A stretch of DNA of 64,000 bases from Oncomelania hupensis (taxonomy: Eukaryota; Mollusca; Gastropoda; Littorinimorpha; Pomatiopsidae): NCBI GenBank assembly GCA_036898135.1, contig CM072511.1, positions 154,159,425 through 154,223,424 of the forward strand, read 5' to 3'. The translations under genes and the position numbers were made by a program. The notes below the pieces were generated by a model. That model saw only the letters and a list, made by a program, of their open reading frames with translations. It had not been told where the DNA came from and made no database searches. Positions 21,702 to 31,753 of this stretch are shown here, one piece after another (position 1 is the stretch's first letter; the number at the start of each line of letters is the position of its first letter).

Positions 21702-22071
21702 TATACAACTTCTCTTCCTTAAAAATGTCTGAATCTCGCCTCCCATCTCCATCATCATTCCTTCTTTTCCATTTAGACCACCGACGTCACATCGTAGATC
21801 TATGCCCCAAGACCCCTCACTCCTTAGCTGCTCTCCTCCTCCCCCGTCTGTTATATTTTACTTGTAAATATTGTTTTTCATGCTTGTATCATGCCTTTGC
21901 ATAATTTATTAGTGTCTCGTTTTTGTTTCACGTCTTCTCATATGTATTTCGATGTTCACGTTAAGTAGGCCTATAAATGCGCGAGAACTGCGCATTGAAC
22001 TGTGGTCATTAGGAAAAAAGCTATATTTATATACCCTTATTATTATTATTTTTACAATGATAATTTAATAC

Positions 22072-22077
<6 letters not shown>
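21702..22077. other. Duplicated flank upstream of gene A
   Basis: Matches 57,523-57,950 base for base over long stretches, including the TATATTTATATACCCTTATTATT run. No gene seen. Confidence 0.7.

Positions 22078-22166
<89 letters not shown>
22078..22166. repeat. (GA)n microsatellite
   Basis: Pure dinucleotide array. The homologous array in the other duplicate is split by a LINE (57,953-58,019 and 60,867-60,954). Confidence 0.97.
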
Positions 22167-22169
<3 letters not shown>

Positions 22170-22490
22170 TTTACTTTTCCCATAAATTCTTCTCCATGGT
22201 TTTCCTCAGAATCTCGGGTTTCCGAAATAATATATAGGCCTACCCATTCATCCTTTCCGGGAATCATTTTAACAGGTCCACACCTGACGCAACAGGCGCT
22301 TGAGCAAATCAATTAAGTCTAGACATTCTAGCAAACGTACAGTTGCTCTGTCCTAAACCCTTACTAAAGGGTGGGATTTATCGGGTGACATTTAAGCACC
22401 AGTTGTTCTCTTTTTCACACTTTAGTTTACTTAGTAAAGCGTAGTGAAAGGCCACCCGGCACACACCAGCTAAAGAAAGAGGGAAGCAGA

Positions 22491-22549
22491 ATTGATTGAT
22501 TTATTGTTGCTTTAGGTCCAGCGGACTCCTCCGAGCCAAATCAGGACCG
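22491..22549 (-). mobile_element. Very short retroelement end (family S) with 12-bp target duplication
   Basis: About 59 bp matching the tail end of the family S copies at 52,390 and 50,060 (TTTAGGTCCAGCG). GAGGGAAGCAGA flanks it at 22,479-22,490 and 22,550-22,561. The tail is (AATC)n in the minus orientation. The paralogous site at 63,470 is empty. Confidence 0.8.
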
Positions 22550-22561
22550 GAGGGAAGCAGA

Positions 22562-22624
22562 AGAAGAAGAACAACAAGAAGAAGAACAAGAACAAGAAGA
22601 AGAAGAAAAAAGAAGAAGAAGAAG
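22562..22624. repeat. (GAA)n microsatellite
   Basis: GAA-rich run with ACA and AAC variants. The paralogous run is at 63,478-63,526. Confidence 0.9.
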
Positions 22625-22737
22625 GGTTACATTCTAATTACCATATCAAAGAATGGTGTCCCAGTCATCTTGAATTTGCACACCAAGAATTAAATCGTTC
22701 ACAACACAAGAAAACAAAATAGAATCGTTAAATTAAT

Positions 22738-22870
22738 CAAGCAGAGAGACTCGCCTCTAATAATTCATTAGGATTGCGACCAATACAAGTAAAGTGAATA
22801 AAACAAGCAGAGAGAATCGCCTCTAATAATTCATTAGGATTGCGACCAATACAGGTAAAGTGAATAAAAC
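22738..22870. repeat. 66-bp direct tandem duplication
   Basis: Two adjacent copies differing at very few bases, each containing CTCTAATAATTCATTAGGAT and AAAGTGAATAAAA. Confidence 0.9.
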
Positions 22871-23204
22871 TCGTACCTTAAAAAGATAATGTGATGTAGA
22901 TGGCTTGTAGATAAAACCTAGCCTTCGGAGAAAACTCCTTCAGTGGGCTCAGATGCTGGTGTGTAAAAAGAATATAAAAATATTTGCAGACGGAAGACAC
23001 ATGTAAAGACAAACTGCTGTGAAGCATCCCTCGAACAGCGTAGGAAAACGAAATACACGCACTGTAGAATTTAAACTAAGGCAATGATATCTACTCTCAC
23101 GCTTAACTGGTGTTACTCTAAATAAATAATAGGCCTAAGTCTATTATGTCACAGGCGAGTCAAAATAAGTTTTAAGTCTCTCAATGTCAAACTGAAAAGA
23201 AGCT
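22871..23204. other. Intergenic, nothing recognised
   Basis: No coding frame, repeat or RNA signal that I can support. Confidence 0.5.
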
Positions 23205-23418
23205 ACGACTGTTGTTGTTGTTTGTTGTTTTGTAGATTATAGTCACACGACACTTTCGCATATAGGTGACTACTGGACCGATTTATACTGACACCAGCGG
23301 GCCAGTTGTTGGTAAAGGGGAAAATAATATGATCACACGTTGACCAATCCGGGATTCGAACCAGCGACCTTTCGGTTACTAGCAAGACGCTCTTACCAAC
23401 TGAGCTACCCGGCCCCAC
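23205..23418 (-). mobile_element. tRNA-derived SINE
   Basis: The minus strand starts GGGCCGGGTAGCTCAGTTGG (A-box-like) and has GGTTCGAATCCC (B-box) 45 bases on, then a non-tRNA body and an (AAC)n-like tail. The anticodon stem does not pair well, so this is a SINE head rather than a tRNA gene. Confidence 0.7.
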
Positions 23419-23823
23419 AGCTACGACTGCGTGGATCACTCCCTTTATAACACAAGACAACTCCGATAGTATGATACAATTGATAAGTCTACAAACTACA
23501 ACTTTTGCTATAACGGGGCTATTGACGGTCCTTATTCAATGAGGCCACTCTGACACTGGCAGAAATAAACTGACGACACATTTTAATATTTAGACAGACC
23601 TTACAAAATGTAAAATGGCTACTTTGGTAGTGACAAACGAGAAAGCAGCTGGACAATAGACGTTTCGTAAGGAATCCTTTCCATATAAAGGAAAAAAGAA
23701 GAAATGAATACGCTAAATACTATTAATAGATCTACTATTCTGCATTATAGATGACTCAAAACTGAAAATACGGGTTTTCCTGGTAAACGAAGATTTCCCG
23801 GTTCTGTGCCGTTTCGCATCAGT
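23419..23823. other. Intergenic, nothing recognised
   Basis: No supported gene, RNA or repeat between the SINE and the RTE insertion. Confidence 0.5.
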
Positions 23824-23835
23824 AATAATGTATGG

Positions 23836-25370
23836 CAGTAATGTAATGTGAGGCAGCAGTGCAAGCGCTAAAGAAAGGGAAATCAGCGGGAGTGGACAAC
23901 ATATCCGCGGAACTGCTACAAGCAGGAGGAGAAGCGATGATTGATGCCCTCACCATTATCTGTAACAAGATCTGGCAGAGTGGGGAGTGGCCTATACCAT
24001 GGACCCAGTCGCTTGTCATCACTCTTCCCAAAAAAGGTAACCTTCAGGAGTGTGAAAATTACCGGACCATCAGCCTCATCAGCCATCCCAGCAAGGTCCT
24101 CCTGAAAATAATACTCAACAGGTTGAAACCCCAAGCTGAACAAATCATAGCTGAAGAACAAGCAGGATTCAGGGCAGGGCGAAGTACCACTGAGCAGATT
24201 TTCAACCTCAGAATAATCTTTGAGAAATACCTACAGCACCAACAACATCTATATCATGTGTTCATAGACTTCAAGAAGGCGTTTGACCGAGTCTGGCATG
24301 CAGCTCTATGGGCAACAATGAAAGTGTACAACATCAGCCCTAAAATTATTGAAGTCATCAAAAGCCTGTATGACAAGGCTACCAGTGCAGTCCTCCACAA
24401 CAGCGCCATCGGGAAGTGGTTCAGAACAACAATCGGTGTGCGTCAAGGATGCCTACTCTCTCCAACACTCTTCAACATCTTCCTAGAGCGCATCATGTCA
24501 GATGCTCTTGCAGACCATGAAGGCACAGTCAGCATAGGAGGTAGAGCAATCTCCAATCTTCGTTTTGCAGATGACATTGATGGATTGGCTGGAGAGGAAC
24601 AAGAACTTGAACAGCTGGTACAGAGGCTTGACACCACCTCCAAAGCATATGGAATGGAAATAAGTGCAGAGAAGACCAAAATGATGACCGACAACACCAG
24701 TGGCATCAATACGGACATCAAAGTCCAAGGCCAATCCCTCAACACAGTGCATAGCTTCAAATATTTAGGAGCCATTGTATCAGACAATGGGTCCCGACAG
24801 GAAGTCCTCTCCAGGATCGCACAAGCAACTGCTGCCCTGACAAGGTTGAAGCCCATTTGGAAAGACAGGACCATCAGTCTACATTCCAAAGTAAGACTGC
24901 TGCGCTCCATTGTCATCTCCATCTTCATATGCTTGCGAAGCATGGACCCTCACAGCAGATCTCCAACGAAGAATACAAAGCATGGAGATGAGGTGCTACA
25001 GAAGACTTCTGGGCATTTCCTATACCCAACACATCACCAACGACGAAGTCCGACAGACCATCACACAAGCCATTGGACAACACGATGACCTGCTAACAGT
25101 GGTGAAGAAACGGAAACTCCGATGGTATGGCCACGTCACCAGATCATCAGGCCTTGCAAAGACTATTCTGCAAGGCACAGTGCAAGGAGGTAGAAGAAGA
25201 GGGAGACCGAAAAAGAGGTGGGAGGACAACATTCGAGAATGGACTGGTTTGACACTGAGCGAAGCCATCAGGGCTGCTGAGGACAGAGAAAGATGGAGTA
25301 TGCTGGTTAAACGATCATCTGTGGTGCCCCTACGACCTTCGGGTTACGGGACAGGATAGGATAGGATAGG
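23836..25370 (+). mobile_element. 5'-truncated RTE-like LINE with 12-bp target duplication
   Basis: AATAATGTATGG flanks the element exactly at 23,824-23,835 and 25,371-25,382. The 3' end is (GGATA)n. The body is an RTE-type reverse transcriptase followed by the RTE C-terminal region. It shares its 3' 450 bp with the minus-strand copy at 11,231-11,701. Confidence 0.93.
23859..25359 (+). pseudogene. RTE-type reverse transcriptase, one frameshift
   Basis: Frame one (23,859-24,920) has KSAGVDNISAELLQAGG, YRTISLISHPSKVLLKI, EEQAGFRAGRSTTEQIF, FIDFKKAFDRVWH, GVRQGCLLSPTLFN and RFADDIDGLAG, in the canonical RT block order. A frameshift near 24,930 moves to the frame ending at 25,359, with YACEAWTLTADLQRRIQ, KLRWYGHVTRSSGL and GRPKKRWEDNIREW, the RTE/BovB C-terminal signature. 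The endonuclease is missing through 5' truncation. Apart from the one frameshift, the RT is intact. Confidence 0.9.
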
Positions 25371-25590
25371 AATAATGTATGGAAGCAATCTAACTCCAAA
25401 AGTACATAATCTCAAATAAATTGATGTTAGTTAGTTTTAGCATCTATTTTCCACAATTAACTTTAAAGTACGCTATATAAATTTAAACATGCAAATAAAA
25501 TTTCGTTGAGATAGTTAAACTGTAGTCGCTAAATCGTAGTTTACTTCTTGGCAATTATTATTATTATTATTAGTAGTAGTAGTAGTAGTA

Positions 25591-26508
25591 CAGTACTCCT
25601 CGCTTAAGGTGCCCCCCCACGGGACCAAATTTTTGTTTGATCTTATCCGAGGGGCACCATAAACAGTCCTCTGATAAGATCAACTACCAGTAAAAAACTT
25701 GATCTTATACGAGGTGCTAAATTTTTTTGTCGTGTGACAGTGTGTGTGTGTGTGTGTGGGTGTGGGTGTGTGTGTGCGTGTGTGTGTGTTTACATGTGTG
25801 CACGTTGGTGCGCGCGTATGCATGTATGCATTACTGTATATGTATTTTTTGTGCGTGTGTATGATGCATAAGCACACACTCAAACACTCAAACGAACGGA
25901 TGCAAGCATGCATACACACACACAAACACATTGACGCGCACGCACGCAAATGAGAATAAAAAATAAAAAGTATGCACCAAGACAGTTACTGGGTGTATTT
26001 GCAGAAAACCTTACACAAGTTTAAGAATTGTTCATTTTGTCTACGCCACGGCACATGCTTTATCGCTAGTGAATGAAGTCAATTCAGGGTAAGGTACACT
26101 GTGGCAATACGTCCCTCTAGGAGGGGACACGGCAGATCACAGTTACACCTGTCTACACCGCCCATGAGTCGCACTCTGTCAAAAAGGTTCCCGTGTGTAT
26201 TGCAGAGTGTCGCATAACGCGGATGCTGGCTGGACGTGACAGATGTTCTGGGATGGAATTCCATCTCAAAACAGGAAGTGACCTCATAAATGACGTCATC
26301 TGTGACATCAATTTCTCTTAAGCAATAGTCTCCTCCATTTGGGAACCAAAACGGGGTTGACGTTATCCGAGGTTTTCCCTTATGCGAGGTGACGCTAAGC
26401 GAGGAATTCTAAATGGTACAAAGAAGGTGTTTGGCCGGGACCAACAACCTGATTGATCTTATCCGCCTTGTGACCTTAAACGGTAGTGACGTTAAAAGAG
26501 GAGTACTG
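25591..26508. mobile_element. pogo/Tigger-like non-autonomous DNA element
   Basis: Ends are CAGTACTCCTC and GAGGAGTACTG, a perfect 11-bp inverted pair, with TA on each side. Inside, TTATCCGAGG, TTATGCGAGG and CTAAGCGAGG recur, resembling the CAGT...CC terminal style of Tigger elements. Length is 918 bp. No transposase frame is present. It carries a TG/CA microsatellite at 25,738-25,800. Confidence 0.8.
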
Positions 26509-26510
26509 TA

Positions 26511-26858
26511 GTATAAACATTTCGAAACGCCTAAACATGGCAGCTCATAACGTGTATGTGACAACAGGAGTGTTGACGCATGCTAAATTAATGCTGTTTC
26601 AGGGTGTATTTAGTGTATAGTTTCATATCTCTGATAGTGCGATGAGCAAAGTTTGAATCAGCATTTTGTGTATGTCAGAGGTAGGTTTTTCACATGCTAT
26701 ACGCATAGCTCGATGCCTATTAGAAGCTGAACGGAACTCTGTGCTTTGTATTGTGGAAGGAGTTATTTCCCATGTATTGTTTACATTGTAGAGGTAGCCT
26801 AGCTATTAAGATGGTTTATTTTGTCGACCAGATTGGGCCTATTGTTCTTCTACGTACT
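26511..26858 (+). repeat. Dispersed repeat Z, upstream part, copy X
   Basis: Homologous in inverted orientation to 9,243-10,345 (AGTTTCATATCTCTGA, TTTTTCA, AGCTGAACGGAA and GACCAGATTGGGCCTA in order). The rest of Z resumes at 30,130, after the LINE. Confidence 0.6.
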
Positions 26859-29800
26859 TGTTCTTAACGGGCGCGACTCTGTCAGTGACCCAAGTAGCAC
26901 GAAATCGGCTCTGACATTTTTCTGTGTTTTTGGAAGTTTTATGAAAGGATACCTTCTCAAAGTTTGCTATCATGTGTATGATGGATTTAAGAAAGTGTTT
27001 TGTGACTGTGGTGGTGTTATGCCTGCTTGTTTCGTCTTTGCAAGGACTTTTTGTGAGTGCACACACGACTGATCACAACCAAGATGGCGGCCGCTATACA
27101 CGCGACAATGTAAACATAGTCTACAGCAGTGAGTTTTTGCTTAGTCTAAAGCACACGGCCCTTTCTATGATCGCCACAAACACTGACATTGATCGTGGAG
27201 AAAGAAACTGCACAAATAAAAAGAGAGGATCGAGGGGAGGGATTAGAAATCGAATGCGTCGTAGAGGTATCAGACTTCCTATGCCTTCAGTGACTTTAAC
27301 AAACGCACGCTCTATCAACAACAAAATGGATGAACTGACAGCCCTAGTACAACACGACGGCGATTTTCGCCGCAACAACATCATCTGTGTTACAGAAACT
27401 TGGCTATCAGAAAATACAGAAGCAGATCTAGATGGGTTTACTGCCGTTAGACTTGACAGAGACCCACAGAAAACAGGAAAGAAGGTGGGGGAGGGCTTGT
27501 CATCTACGTAAACAAAGACTGGGCTACAAACATTACAGTGAGAGAAACAATTAGTACACGCGACTACGAAATTCTCTCCTTGTCACTCCGGCCTCACTAC
27601 CTTCCACGTGAATTTACACAGGTGTCTGTTATACTTGTGTATGTGCCAGGCCCGAACGACGACGCAGCAGCAGAGCGCATAGCCGAGTCCTATAACTCGG
27701 CGCTCACCTGATCAGCTTGTGCTGTTGTTAGGCGACTTCAACACGTGTGACGTCTCAAAACATTTGCCGCAGCTTCAGCAGTGTGTAACAAAATCAACAC
27801 ATGCGAAAGGCAACGTTCTAGATAAATGCTACGTGAACATTCTTAATGCGTACGCAGATCGCTACTCACCACCACTAGGAAAATCCGATCACTGTGTCGT
27901 TCATCTACTACCTAAATATAGACAACTAGTAAAGAGGGAGGGGCCAAGGACATGTGTAGTAAACAAATGGGATCATGTGACAGCAGAAACTTTGAGGGGT
28001 TGTTTTGAGATAACGGACTGGGATGTTTTCTTTGAAAACGAGGATAATATAGATATAATTTCAGATTCTATTACATCATATGTTACTTTTTGTGAAGGAA
28101 ATGTCTCTTAAAAAGACAGTAAAAATCTATTCAAATTCTAAACTTTGGATAAATGCCGAGATGAAACGAATTCTGGGTGAAAAAAAGAAAGCATTTGTTG
28201 AGGGAGATATGGCAAAAGTGAAAAAAATAGAAAAAAGAATTTGGTTGGAAAATTGCAAAGAGCAAAAAAGAATACAAAGATAAGGTGCAAGAAAAATTGA
28301 TAGAAGGGAATGGAAAGGGGGCATGGGATGGGTTGAATACAATGATGGGGAGGAAAGTACAAAAGCAAGGTGTTAAAAATGACGATCCTGTTTCACTTTC
28401 AAATGATTTAAACAAATTTTATGCTCGTTTTGATGATTATGATTTTTCACAGGAAGTTGAGGATGTTTGTCTGCCTCTGCTTACCATTCCAAATAACATT
28501 ACCATTAACGAAAATGATGTTAAAAAGGTTCTTTCAAATGTCAATCCTCGCAAGGCTTGTGGTCCTGACAGGGTGGGAGGTAAAGTTTTAAAGGAATGTT
28601 CTAGTCAGTTATCTTGTGTTTTTACTCGCCTTTTTCAACTTTTAATTAATTATCATTTTGTCTCAAGATCATGTATACTGTAATACCAATTGCTAAAAAG
28701 CCAAATGCCAGAGAAATGAATGATTTTAGGCCTGTCGCCTTGACCTCGGTGGTTTGTAAATGCATGGAAAAACTGCTCTGTAGTCAGCTGACTACCTCAG
28801 TGGCAAATCGCATGGACCCTCTGCAGTTTGCTTACAAGGCAAAACGCGGGGTAGAGGACGCAACCTTGACCTTACTTGATTCTGTTTCTAGACACCTTGA
28901 TACCTCAGGTACTTTTGTCCGGTGCCTTATGATGGATTTCAGTTCTGCATTTAATACGCTTCAACCCCACTTACTAATCAAGCGTCTTCTTGACCTTGAC
29001 GTTAGTCCAGGACTCGTTCTCTGGATTCGTTCCTTTCTCCGCGATAGGCCACAGAGGGTCAGTATTGACGGTATCTTGTCCGACGAGATTATTGTAAACA
29101 TTGGGGCGCCGCAGGGCTGTGTCCTCTCGCCGGTTTTGTTTTCTCTCTATACCAACGAACTGACGTGCGACACCAGCATTTTTACTTTGATAAAGTTTGC
29201 GGATGATATGGCTCTAATAGGCAGACTGAAAGATGAACAATCTCTCTCGCAATACTTCGATTTTACTTGTACGCTTCTTACCTGGTTCAGTGACAGTTAT
29301 TTAAAGCTAAACGTAACTAAAACTAAAGAAATTTGCTTTGAAGAACACCGTGCGAGAGATCCTGCCCTGCTTCGCCCCCTGAAAATTGCAACTGAAAATG
29401 TACAACAGGTTGAAACTTTTAAGTATTTAGGGACGGTTTTAGACAAGAACTTGAAGTTCAGTGATCATGTTGGTTTTATTTGCAAAAAGGCCAATCAAAG
29501 GATGTATCTAGTAAGAAAGTTGAAAAATTTTGGGGTCAATGTACATATCTTAGAAATAGTTTACAGGTCTCTAGTAGAAAGTATTCTATGCTTTAACATT
29601 GTTACCTGGTTCGGAAATCTTGGCGTTAGAGACAGGAACAGACTCAACCGCATTGTAAACCTAGCTAGGAAAGACACAAAAGCCAATAACAGAAACATAT
29701 AAAGATTTTGTAAAAAGTAAAGCTAGAAAGATCATGTCTGATAACAGTCATCCCATGTGTAGATCATTTGAACTGTTGCCCTCAGGTCGGAGGTTTAGAA

Positions 29801-30129
29801 CCCCGGCCTGGAAAAGAAACTTGTATGGCCACTCTTATGTACCAAGTGCAATCCGCATCTTAAATTTAAGCAAACTGTAATACCCCCAGTTACCTACATT
29901 TTTCTTCTGTGTAGTGTGATGATGTAATGTAACATGATGTGAGTTGTGCAATGAAGTAAGCTATTTGTTATGCGTATGATTGTCTTAATTAATGTTTTAT
30001 ATAACAAAAACTGTTAATATTTCTTTTAGTTTTTAATCTTTCCGTCTTAGTCTTTGTGCTACTAAAGACAAATTTCCATGTTATTGAATTTTAACTATGG
30101 ACAATAAAGATTCGTATTCGTATTCGTAT
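26859..30129 (+). mobile_element. CR1-group LINE, nearly full length but frameshifted
   Basis: Runs from a signal-like N-terminal frame through an endonuclease and RT to a 3' end GACAATAAAGATTCGTATTCGTATTCG, i.e. an (ATTCGT)n tail. Short tandem 3' tails rather than poly(A) are usual for CR1/L2-group elements. It splits repeat Z. Confidence 0.85.
26972..29879 (+). pseudogene. CR1-group LINE polyprotein: endonuclease and RT, several frameshifts
   Basis: The N-terminus (CFVTVVVLCLLVSSLQGLFV) is hydrophobic and signal-peptide-like. The endonuclease starts near 27,293 with LTNARSINNKMDEL and CVTETWLSE, breaks near 27,490, resumes with LVIYVNKDW and YLPREF, then LLLGDFN at 27,719 and GKSDHCVVHL near 27,875. 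More frame changes lie near 28,090, 28,275 and 28,680. RT runs 28,671-29,702 with FRPVALTSVVCKCMEK, MMDFSSAFNTL, GAPQGCVLSPVLF and KFADDMALIG. A last frameshift near 29,700 leads to the conserved end (FELLPSGRRFRTP, stop about 29,879). Confidence 0.85.
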
Positions 30130-30420
30130 CTGTTCCTACGTATTTCTCCGCCCACCTCTACGTGCTTCTACTGCTGCTGTGGGGTGTTGGATACTGTTGC
30201 TCTATACGCTGGTGTCATTGGTGCCGGGCTGAGACGGTGCGAGACCTTTGACTCCTGGGCGCCACGAGACCCTTGCCATTGGGAAGATTACTGCCTAGTT
30301 CCTCCACTCTCAGGATCGTGCACACTCACAAGCAGACATACCACTTTACACGCACATAAACAAATATATAAACCTGTGACTATTTACTACAATCTGTGAT
30401 AGATGCAAGACCTTACTGCA
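30130..30420 (+). repeat. Dispersed repeat Z, downstream part, copy X
   Basis: Matches 8,051-8,280 in inverted orientation (GGTGTTGGAT, GAGACGGTGCGA and ACACGCACATAAAC blocks). Confidence 0.6.
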
Positions 30421-31753
30421 ACTTCCGACAGATCAATCAGTTCGGATTGAAGAGAGTTCTGTTTCACGGTGTATAAAGTTTGACAATTATTAAATAATTT
30501 TTTTCAAGTCTTGGTGACTAAACACTTAAGCCATCAGTTGTATATATATTTCATATTTATTTTCATATTTGTATCTTGTTTGTTGCAGCGAAACGGCCGG
30601 TTTAGCCGTATACAGTGTATAATCAATGTCTATCGCCTGTTAGGTGGTTGGATGAAGGAGGAGGGGGATACAGTTTAGCTGTGAGCGAGCACGTGAATAT
30701 CGAGAATGTACAAGGTAATCGCATCGAGGCGAGGTAGGCAATAGGTGACAGTAAGATAGCGGGGCATATCGCTTGTGACCGAGGAAAAGCGAAGACATCG
30801 ATGTTCTTGGCTTTGATCCGCGTTCATAATTTTTGGTACTCGCGGTATGGGTCAGTCCTCGCGCTGACAAAACGAAACGTGTTTCGTTTACTATCGGAGT
30901 CCTTGGTGACTGTGGAAGTTACTTGGTATCTTCCTGCATATGTGTATTTTTCACGCGCTGGATTGAGGTAAGTGGCCTTTCCGTCGTGTGGTTGTTGTCG
31001 CTGTTACTGGTGTTTCAGGTAGTGAAACTGTGAGCGCTCCTCTTTGCCCTATCTTGTTCGTTCCATTTGTTCGTTGTTGTTGTTTTGGTGGGTAACTATT
31101 ACAGAAATATAAATTGTTTGAAGTTGACCTCTAGGATAGACATGTATATGTATGATTTGATAAATTTGTGCTTTCCTTTTGTGGGTCAAAGGTACACATG
31201 AAGTGTTGTTGGGCGAATTGTCTTTTTCTTCGTTATAAATTGTTATAAAATAAAAGTGAACAGAAAAGAATATTTTTGGAATTCTTTCATAAATTAATGT
31301 TATTGTAAATGTTGACCGTTCCGCTGATGGTGGCAGTGTAGAAGTAGTGCTATTGTACGTGGGTCACCTCATTGCCATCAGGGGAGCGGACACCGCTGTT
31401 TTGTTACATATAAGGTGGGTGTGTGTGCGCATGCGCTGGAAGGAAGACGTGTTTTTCGAGTGCTCTAAGAAGCAACGCCAATTTAATGTGGATTAAACTA
31501 ATTTATTGATAGTGACATTCTTTAAAAAGTTAATTTACAGTTAGAATAAGGTTTCTGTTACATTATTATTACTTTGATTTTGTATAGATTGTGTTAGCGA
31601 AGCCGATATATGGCCAAATAGAGCATAGAGCGCGCACTGTGAACTCACTACGACACTAGTCACTAGCATTCGACTGCCGTTATTTCATAACAGTAGGCCT
31701 AATGCACTAAACATACGATTCTGATTCGATTTTCTATAATTTAAATCGCCATT
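30421..31753. other. Region upstream of the intact LINE ORF
   Basis: No coding frame of note. It may contain the LINE 5' UTR and internal promoter, but I cannot place the 5' end. A run of mildly GC-rich sequence lies at 30,580-30,900. Confidence 0.4.

Noticed and set aside
23345..23418. tRNA gene on the minus strand
   Set aside because: Good D-arm and T-arm but the anticodon stem is mismatched and the sequence continues as a SINE with a tail.
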